Positions 59,191 to 64,000 of a stretch of 64,000 nucleotides of DNA are shown here, piece by piece. This DNA is from UBA10518 sp022837185 (lineage in GTDB: Bacteria; Desulfobacterota; Desulfobulbia; Desulfobulbales; Desulfobulbaceae). Within the stretch, counting starts at the first letter, position 1. Every line of letters begins with the position of its first letter. The notes under the pieces were generated by a model, which saw nothing but the letters and a program-made list of their open reading frames with translations, was not told the DNA's origin and ran no database searches. The translations under genes and the position numbers were made by a program. Location: assembly GCA_034007705.1 (NCBI GenBank), contig JAVEQK010000009.1:1-64000 (forward strand). Reading direction: 5' to 3'.

Positions 59191-61353
59191 ATGAAAAAAT
59201 TCTCCCCGCCGCCGCGCCGGTTCCGTTTACCGTTCTTTGTGCTGGTGCTGTCCATTTGTCTCCTGCTGGAGTCCCCTCCTGGCATGCTCGCCCGGGCGGA
59301 CGGCGTTTCGCATGTCGATGCCCTGCTGATTTCGGAAGTCCAAACAGTTCAACCCGGCGGCTCATTTTGGGCGGCGGTACGGTTAACCATGCGTGAGGGC
59401 TGGTTCACCTATTGGCGCAATCCCGGCGATTTTGGCCTGGCAACTCAAATTGACTGGCACCTGCCCGACGGGTTTTCCGCCGGGCCGATACGCTGGCCCT
59501 ATCCTGAGCGCATCGTCAAGGAACGGCAGGTGATGTACGGTTATTTCGATACGATTTTCCTGCTGACCGAAATTTCGGTTGCCCAAACGGTTCCGCCGGG
59601 GGAATCAGCCCTGCTGCAGGCCGAGGTCAGCTGGCTGGAATGCGGCCACATCTGTATCCCGGGCAATGCGGACGTCGAGGTCACCCTGGGGGTGAGGGCA
59701 AGTCCTCCTGAAGTGAATGATCAATTCCTGGAAACTTTTGCACTGGCCCGTTCACAGATCCCGATCACCGCGGACGATTGGCAGGTCAACGCAGTTCTTG
59801 ACGGCAACAACCTGGTCCTCCAGGCGGTCAGGCCGGACTGGCTGCCGGATGGGCCGGGCCCGATTCGTTTTTTCCCCTATCAGGCCAATGTGATTGACGA
59901 CGCAGCCGGACAGTCCTCCGCAATGACCGGCAACGCCCGCCGTCTCTCCATACCTCTGGCGAAAACGAACCCCACGGTTCCCGATACGGTACGGGGCATC
60001 CTGATCAGCGAAAGCGGATGGCGGGGTCCCGGATCAGAGAAGGCCATGGAGATAACCGCACCACTTTCAGCCGACCTGCCGGCTGCAGGCTCGGCCTCTT
60101 CCGGTTTGACCAGCCTCTGGCTCGCGCTTCTGTTTTCCTTTATCGGCGGGATGATCCTCAACCTGATGCCGTGCGTGCTGCCCGTTTTGTCGATCAAGAT
60201 CATGGGATTCGTTCATCAGGCCAGGGAGGAACAGGTCAAATCATGGCAGCACGGCGCCGTCTTTACCGCCGGGGTGCTGCTGTCATTCTGGACCCTCGCG
60301 GCCCTGTTGCTGCTCTTCAAGGCCGGCGGCGCTCAACTTGGCTGGGGTTTCCAACTCCAGTCCCCGGTTTTCCTGGTCCTCCTGTCATCGTTCCTGTTCC
60401 TGTTCGGGTTGAGCATGTTCGGCGTGTTCGAGATCGGCACTTCGCTCACCGCCGTGGCCGGTAAAACCCGGGGAATCATCGGCTTTGGCGGTTCGTTCCT
60501 CAGCGGTATAACGGCTACGGTGGTCGCAACGCCCTGCACCGCTCCTTTTATGGGTTCAGCCCTGGGATTTTCCCTGACCCAGCCGGCCTGGACTTCCCTG
60601 CTGATATTTACCTTCCTCGGCCTGGGCATGGCGACGCCCTACGTACTGATCAGCTCCTTTCCCGCGTTACTCAGATTCGTCCCGAAACCCGGCCGCTGGA
60701 TGGAATCGTTGAAGCAGTTCATGGGCTTTCTCCTGCTGGCCAGCGTCATCTGGCTGCTCTGGATCCTGGGCCTCCAGGCCGGTTCCTCTGCGGTGATCCT
60801 GATGCTGTCCGTCCTGCTTGTTTCCGCCATCGGCGGCTGGATCTACGGCCGCTGGGGAACTCTGTCCATGCCCAGGCACAAACGGATCGCGGCGGCGGTC
60901 CTGGCGTGTATATTGATCGCCGGCGCCAATACCTACACGCTGGCCAATATCGACAGGTACTCTGTCCGGCAGAATCAACCGGGACAAAACAGCGGCGGCA
61001 TCGAATGGGAACCCTATTCGGAAGAAGCCGTTGCCCTGATGCAACGGGAAGGACAACCCGTGTTCATCGATTTTACCGCAGCCTGGTGCCTCAGTTGCCA
61101 GGTCAATGAACGGGTCACCTTCAATTCCGGGGAAGTGCGGGAAAAATTCAAAACGCTGAACATCCGGTCCTTCAAGGCGGACTGGACGTCAAGGGATGAA
61201 CGGATTACCCGCGCCCTGGCCCGGTACGGGCGCAACAGCGTTCCATTGTACATTTTGTATTCGGGAGTCCCGGGGGATGCGCCGCAGATTCTGCCGGAAA
61301 TCATCACCCCCGGAATCGTGCTGAATGCGCTGAAAGCGATTGAAGAAAATTAA
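59191..61353 (+). CDS. ScsB/DsbD-type thiol:disulfide interchange protein
   Basis: 720 residues in three parts. After a signal peptide (FFVLVLSICLLLE) a periplasmic N-terminal domain ends with a Cys pair in ECGHICIPG, about 140. The membrane domain (about 300-600) has eight helices with the redox Cys pair in NLMPCVLPVLSIKIMG and VATPCTAPFMGSALG. A C-terminal thioredoxin domain has FTAAWCLSCQVNE. It carries electrons from cytoplasmic thioredoxin to periplasmic disulfides. The N-terminal arrangement is like ScsB, an alternative to DsbD. The ATG at 59191 begins the signal peptide; an earlier frame is not supported. Confidence 0.85.
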   Translation: MKKFSPPPRRFRLPFFVLVLSICLLLESPPGMLARADGVSHVDALLISEVQTVQPGGSFWAAVRLTMREGWFTYWRNPGDFGLATQIDWHLPDGFSAGPIRWPYPERIVKERQVMYGYFDTIFLLTEISVAQTVPPGESALLQAEVSWLECGHICIPGNADVEVTLGVRASPPEVNDQFLETFALARSQIPITADDWQVNAVLDGNNLVLQAVRPDWLPDGPGPIRFFPYQANVIDDAAGQSSAMTGNARRLSIPLAKTNPTVPDTVRGILISESGWRGPGSEKAMEITAPLSADLPAAGSASSGLTSLWLALLFSFIGGMILNLMPCVLPVLSIKIMGFVHQAREEQVKSWQHGAVFTAGVLLSFWTLAALLLLFKAGGAQLGWGFQLQSPVFLVLLSSFLFLFGLSMFGVFEIGTSLTAVAGKTRGIIGFGGSFLSGITATVVATPCTAPFMGSALGFSLTQPAWTSLLIFTFLGLGMATPYVLISSFPALLRFVPKPGRWMESLKQFMGFLLLASVIWLLWILGLQAGSSAVILMLSVLLVSAIGGWIYGRWGTLSMPRHKRIAAAVLACILIAGANTYTLANIDRYSVRQNQPGQNSGGIEWEPYSEEAVALMQREGQPVFIDFTAAWCLSCQVNERVTFNSGEVREKFKTLNIRSFKADWTSRDERITRALARYGRNSVPLYILYSGVPGDAPQILPEIITPGIVLNALKAIEEN

Positions 61354-61448
61354 CCGGCCCGGCCATGACGGGTCGATGCCTTGCCGGCCGCAACAATTTA
61401 CAGTAACGAAACCGTAATCGGAATGACAGAAATGACGCTCGGCTCCTT

Positions 61449-61781
61449 TCAGGGATAAACAGCCATGCCCAATTCGAAGCGTCCTTCTTTTCGAGAGGGA
61501 TGACACCATCGTACTTCACCCACTTTTGACACAACATGATCCGGCAGATCATAATCAAACACAAACCCGACAATGGAGCCCGCCGCAAACCTCCTGGGAC
61601 TTTCCAGCCGGAATCCGCCATGGCTGAAATCGAGGGTCTTGGCGCTGAAGTTGGCGATATTGGTCGGCTCATTGGGATCATGAACAAACATTTTGACGTG
61701 CAGCACCTTGGCAAAGCGCGGGAATCTGCGCCGTTCATGCCTCCCCTGTTCTTTTGTCAACCTGTCGATGTCCCGGTCCAT
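61449..61781 (-). CDS. Stand-alone PilZ-domain protein
   Basis: 110 residues. The c-di-GMP-binding motifs are RRRFPRFAK (RxxxR) and DFSHGGFRLES ((D/N)xSxxG), both intact. The domain fills the protein, so it is a cytosolic c-di-GMP receptor that acts through protein contacts. Unlike the PilZ protein at 17709 it has no membrane anchor. The start is an ATG preceded by a weak site. No neighbouring diguanylate cyclase is present. Confidence 0.85.
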   Translation of the reverse strand: MDRDIDRLTKEQGRHERRRFPRFAKVLHVKMFVHDPNEPTNIANFSAKTLDFSHGGFRLESPRRFAAGSIVGFVFDYDLPDHVVSKVGEVRWCHPSRKEGRFELGMAVYP

Positions 61782-62021
61782 TGCGCACCCCCAGTCATAG
61801 CGTGCTGTCTACGCAGACAAATTCATGCATGGATGGTTCTCTCCCTTTCGACCATGCAAGGAAGAGACCATACCGGCATTTTTTTAGCAAGTCCAGCGGT
61901 TCTGCCTGATGCGGGGCGGGACCGCCTCAATCGGCGAAGGACCCGCCGCCTGGAAAGTACGCCCCATCGATTAATCTCCTTTCCTTGTCCTTGTTGCACA
62001 TCAGGTGCGGTTCAATAAAAA

Positions 62022-62050
62022 AAGGGTTTAAGCAAATTGCCTAAACCCTT
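62022..62050 (-). terminator. Intrinsic terminator after tRNA-Pro
   Basis: AAGGGTTTA (62022-62030) pairs with TAAACCCTT (62042-62050). On the minus strand seven T follow (the A run at 62017-62023 on the plus strand). It lies 8 bases after the tRNA 3' end. Confidence 0.85.
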
Positions 62051-62058
62051 GATATTAC

Positions 62059-62135
62059 TGGTCGGGACGAGAGGATTTGAACCTCCGGCCCCCTGAACCC
62101 CATTCAGGTGCGCTACCAGACTGCGCTACGTCCCG
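62059..62135 (-). tRNA. tRNA-Pro (anticodon GGG)
   Basis: 77 bases with encoded CCA. On the minus strand the acceptor stem CGGGACG pairs with CGTCCCG, the D stem is GCGC/GCGC, the anticodon stem CCTGA/TCAGG encloses loop ATGGGGT (anticodon GGG at 34-36), and the T arm is GGAGG-TTCAAAT-CCTCT. All stems pair except a last T-stem GU-type position. The gene is followed by its own terminator and comes after merR and ihfA. Confidence 0.95.
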
Positions 62136-62163
62136 ACCCATTCCAGTTGTTCGTTATTTTTCC

Positions 62164-62562
62164 CTAAAAACGCAGGGACCTGAGGGCCAGCAGCTGCTGG
62201 ATCCGTTTCAGTTCCTTTTTAATGTCCTCCAGGCGGGGGTCAACCGGCGCCGGCGGGCCTGTTTCGCTTTCAGTGCCTGCGGGTGATTTACCCGAAAGCA
62301 ACTCCCGGCGCAATATTTTCCTGGCCCCGGATATGGTGTACCCCTGATTGTGGAGCAATTCCTTGATCAGCAGCAGGGCTTCCACATCTTTCTTCCGGTA
62401 CAGCCGCTGCTTCGACTTGGCCCGGCGGGGCCTGACAATGGCAAACTCCGATTCCCAGAAACGCAGCACATGAGCTTCAACTCCGACAAGGCTGCTGACC
62501 TCGCCGATCCGATAGTAGACCTTGTCCGGTATCTGCGGTTCCTTGAAATCCTGCAGTTTCAC
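62164..62562 (-). CDS. MerR-family transcriptional regulator
   Basis: 132 residues. The MerR HTH occupies about 15-85: YYRIGEVSSLVGVEAHVLRFW and ESEFAIVRPRRAKSKQRLYRK, then KDVEALLLIKELL. A linker and a C-terminal helix (DPRLEDIKKELKRIQQLLAL) follow for dimerisation. There is no Cys cluster for metals. The pheT-ihfA-merR order is conserved in delta-type bacteria, where the target is not known. It begins 2 bases after the ihfA stop. Confidence 0.88.
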   Translation of the reverse strand: MKLQDFKEPQIPDKVYYRIGEVSSLVGVEAHVLRFWESEFAIVRPRRAKSKQRLYRKKDVEALLLIKELLHNQGYTISGARKILRRELLSGKSPAGTESETGPPAPVDPRLEDIKKELKRIQQLLALRSLRF

Positions 62563-62564
62563 AT

Positions 62565-62873
62565 TTATTTATTCAACCGTTCCCGAAGCTGTTTACTTGG
62601 CCTGAAGGAAACCATCTTGCGCTTGGAGATGGTCATGGATTCCCCGGTGCGCGGATTCCGTCCCCTGCGGGGGGCCTTGTCGCGAACGGCAAGGGTCCCG
62701 AACTGCACCAGTTTAACCGATTCTCCATCGATCAGCGATTCCTTGAGCACCGAAAAAACCGTATCAACTATATCAGAGCTGTTCCGCTGGGACAAACCAA
62801 GTTGTTCGTTGACGGCTGCAGCCAGCTCCTTGCGTGTAACATTACCATTCATTGCATCACTCCTGCTACTCAC
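62565..62873 (-). CDS. ihfA: Integration host factor alpha-type DNA-bending protein
   Basis: 102 residues of the IHF/HU family. N-terminal helices (VTRKELAAAVNEQLGLSQRN) are followed by the flanking-arm region ARNPRTGES-like (APRRGRNPRTGESMTISKRK), with Pro and Arg at the arm tip that insert between bases. Position after pheT is that of ihfA in many proteobacteria, including E. coli. It would form a heterodimer with IhfB and bend DNA at sigma-54 promoters and other sites. It overlaps the pheT stop by 8 bases. Confidence 0.92.
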   Translation of the reverse strand: MSSRSDAMNGNVTRKELAAAVNEQLGLSQRNSSDIVDTVFSVLKESLIDGESVKLVQFGTLAVRDKAPRRGRNPRTGESMTISKRKMVSFRPSKQLRERLNK

Positions 62874-64000
62874 GATATCGTCCCCGGAAACGGGACATAA
62901 GGGTATTTACAATTTTCTCATGAACAATGTCAACCGTTTCATCGTCCAGGGTCCGCTCCGGAGAGCGGTAGGTCACGGATATGGCCACGCTCTTCATACC
63001 CTGTTCAATGGGTTTTCCCTGGTACACATCAAACAGTTCGGTATTTTCAACGTGCACCACGTCAAGTTCGCGGATGGTGCTGAGCAGTTTGCCGGCCGGG
63101 ACATCCTCGGGAACGATCAGGGCGATGTCCCTCTTCACCCAGGGATAGCGGGGCAGCTGCCGGAAAACTTTCTCCACCCGGGGAAGTTCATTGACGGCAC
63201 TCAGGTCCAATTCAAGAAAATACACATCCTGCTTGATGCCGAACAGTTTGAGGACCTGCCGATCAATGGTGCCGATGGCTCCCAGCCGCTTCTCTCCGTC
63301 GCCGATTTGCATCTCGGTTCCCGGCTGAATATAGGGTTCCGCCGTTGAAGAAACCGGGAGAAATTCTATCGGTCCGGTCTGTCCCGTAACGGCCAGGGCG
63401 GTAAAAAGGGACTCGGCCGCGCCCTTGACGTCGAAAATGTCGGCCTCGCAAGCCGAGAAATAAAGGGGCGGTGCATCGGGATACCGCTTGCCGCTCATCA
63501 CCGCGCAGAGCTGAAACCGCTCTACCGGCAGTTCTCCCTCCTGGTGCTGGAAAAAAATCTTGCCGATTTCAAAAAGGGCGACATCCGGCTTCTGGTGGTT
63601 CAGGTTATGGCGCAGATTTTCCAGCAGGCCCGGAAGGAGCATGGTGCGCATGACATCCTGTTCCTCGCTGAGCGGATTCCGGAGCCTGGTGGCCATGCGC
63701 CGCGGGTCATCGGCCGCCAACCCGAGGCGGTCACAATGTCTGCCTGCGGTAAAGCTGTAATTGATGGCCTCGGTAAAACCGCGGGCAATGAAATTGTCGG
63801 CCGCCCTGCGCCGAAGACTCCGCAAGGGCTCGCGCTGGGGATAATCCATGGTGATCAGGGGCAGCTTGACGGGGATATTGTTGTAGCCGACCAGCCGTGC
63901 GACCTCCTCAACCAGGTCCACCTCACGCTCGATATCGACGCGGAAGCTCGGGACGGTGACCATCAGGCTCTCCCCGTCATGCTCTGCCACGCCGAACTCG
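62866..64000 (-). CDS. pheT: Phenylalanyl-tRNA synthetase beta subunit, C-terminal part (partial)
   Basis: About 378 residues are visible; the frame stays open past the right edge, so the N terminus lies outside. Present are the B5 domain end (VPSFRVDIEREVDLVEEVARL), the catalytic-like core with EAINYSFTAGRH and NPLSEEQDVMRTMLLPGLL and, at the C terminus, the ferredoxin-like anticodon-binding domain (RYPWVKRDIALIVPEDVPA and VTYRSPERTLDDETVD). With PheS the subunit charges tRNA-Phe. The last 8 bases overlap ihfA. Confidence 0.95.
   Translation of the reverse strand, partial: EFGVAEHDGESLMVTVPSFRVDIEREVDLVEEVARLVGYNNIPVKLPLITMDYPQREPLRSLRRRAADNFIARGFTEAINYSFTAGRHCDRLGLAADDPRRMATRLRNPLSEEQDVMRTMLLPGLLENLRHNLNHQKPDVALFEIGKIFFQHQEGELPVERFQLCAVMSGKRYPDAPPLYFSACEADIFDVKGAAESLFTALAVTGQTGPIEFLPVSSTAEPYIQPGTEMQIGDGEKRLGAIGTIDRQVLKLFGIKQDVYFLELDLSAVNELPRVEKVFRQLPRYPWVKRDIALIVPEDVPAGKLLSTIRELDVVHVENTELFDVYQGKPIEQGMKSVAISVTYRSPERTLDDETVDIVHEKIVNTLMSRFRGRYRE

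Noticed and set aside
1..64000. CRISPR arrays, insertion sequences, integrases or attachment sites
   Set aside because: I saw no regularly spaced repeats, transposase or recombinase genes, and the tRNA-Pro is not followed by a duplicated 3' end.

Overview
The window is a gene-dense, GC-rich bacterial chromosome segment with about 64 protein genes and one tRNA. I see no CRISPR array, insertion sequence, rRNA or prophage. Gene content suggests Desulfobacterota, probably a Desulfobulbales-like sulfur-cycle anaerobe. The signs are a small siroheme sulfite reductase (54879-55538), a two-CW domain protein, a three-part proton-translocating transhydrogenase, PAS/sigma-54 regulation, and the pheT-ihfA-merR-tRNA-Pro and rpsF-rpsR-DUF2232-rplI-dnaB orders. 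The taxonomic placement is inference.

Layout. 1-4747: end of miaB, a PHP phosphoesterase and a topoisomerase IV-like gene pair. 4841-10434: thiD, a frameshifted secreted Cys-rich repeat protein, an FKBP isomerase, and a minus-strand operon of DUF1015, TrmN6-like methyltransferase and ComM. 10620-13384: queDE and a MerR-cyclase-like fusion behind a long repeat-bearing AT-rich region. 13385-18158: a SPATA20-type protein, YjbQ, an XRE-PAS regulator, and divergent from it a PilZ gene with an unusually structured leader. 18242-24849: minus-strand operon purDE (fused)-tsaC-uvrB-DUF374 acyltransferase-cbiA/dsrN-like.

25113-32154: a TetR gene with a clear operator; then rpoH, a DegT aminotransferase, a TPR protein and greA on the minus strand; then lepA. 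32211-35584: two-CW protein, engB, hisG, hisI, two small proteins and mazG. 35756-42624: rpsF-rpsR-DUF2232-rplI, dnaB, leuS, lptE. 42704-48861: transketolase, dus and pntAA-pntAB-pntB.

48955-54091 is the most accessory-like part: an orphan antitoxin-like HTH protein, a PstS-like protein, and an ACR3/bile-acid-type transporter plus DUF302 protein divergent from a sigma-54 activator with a Cys-rich PAS domain. 54440-64000: a membrane protein, small sulfite reductase, secreted matrixin-type protease, beta-helix surface protein, trmO, BamE-like protein, ScsB/DsbD reductase, PilZ protein, tRNA-Pro, merR, ihfA and the C-terminal part of pheT.

The candidates I consider most likely to be new are the PilZ leader (17450-17708), the tandem terminator-like hairpins ahead of rpoH (30004-30178), the sigma-54/Cys-PAS/transporter module (50796-54091), the MerR-cyclase fusion (11717-12748) and the Cys-rich repeat protein (5693-6164).
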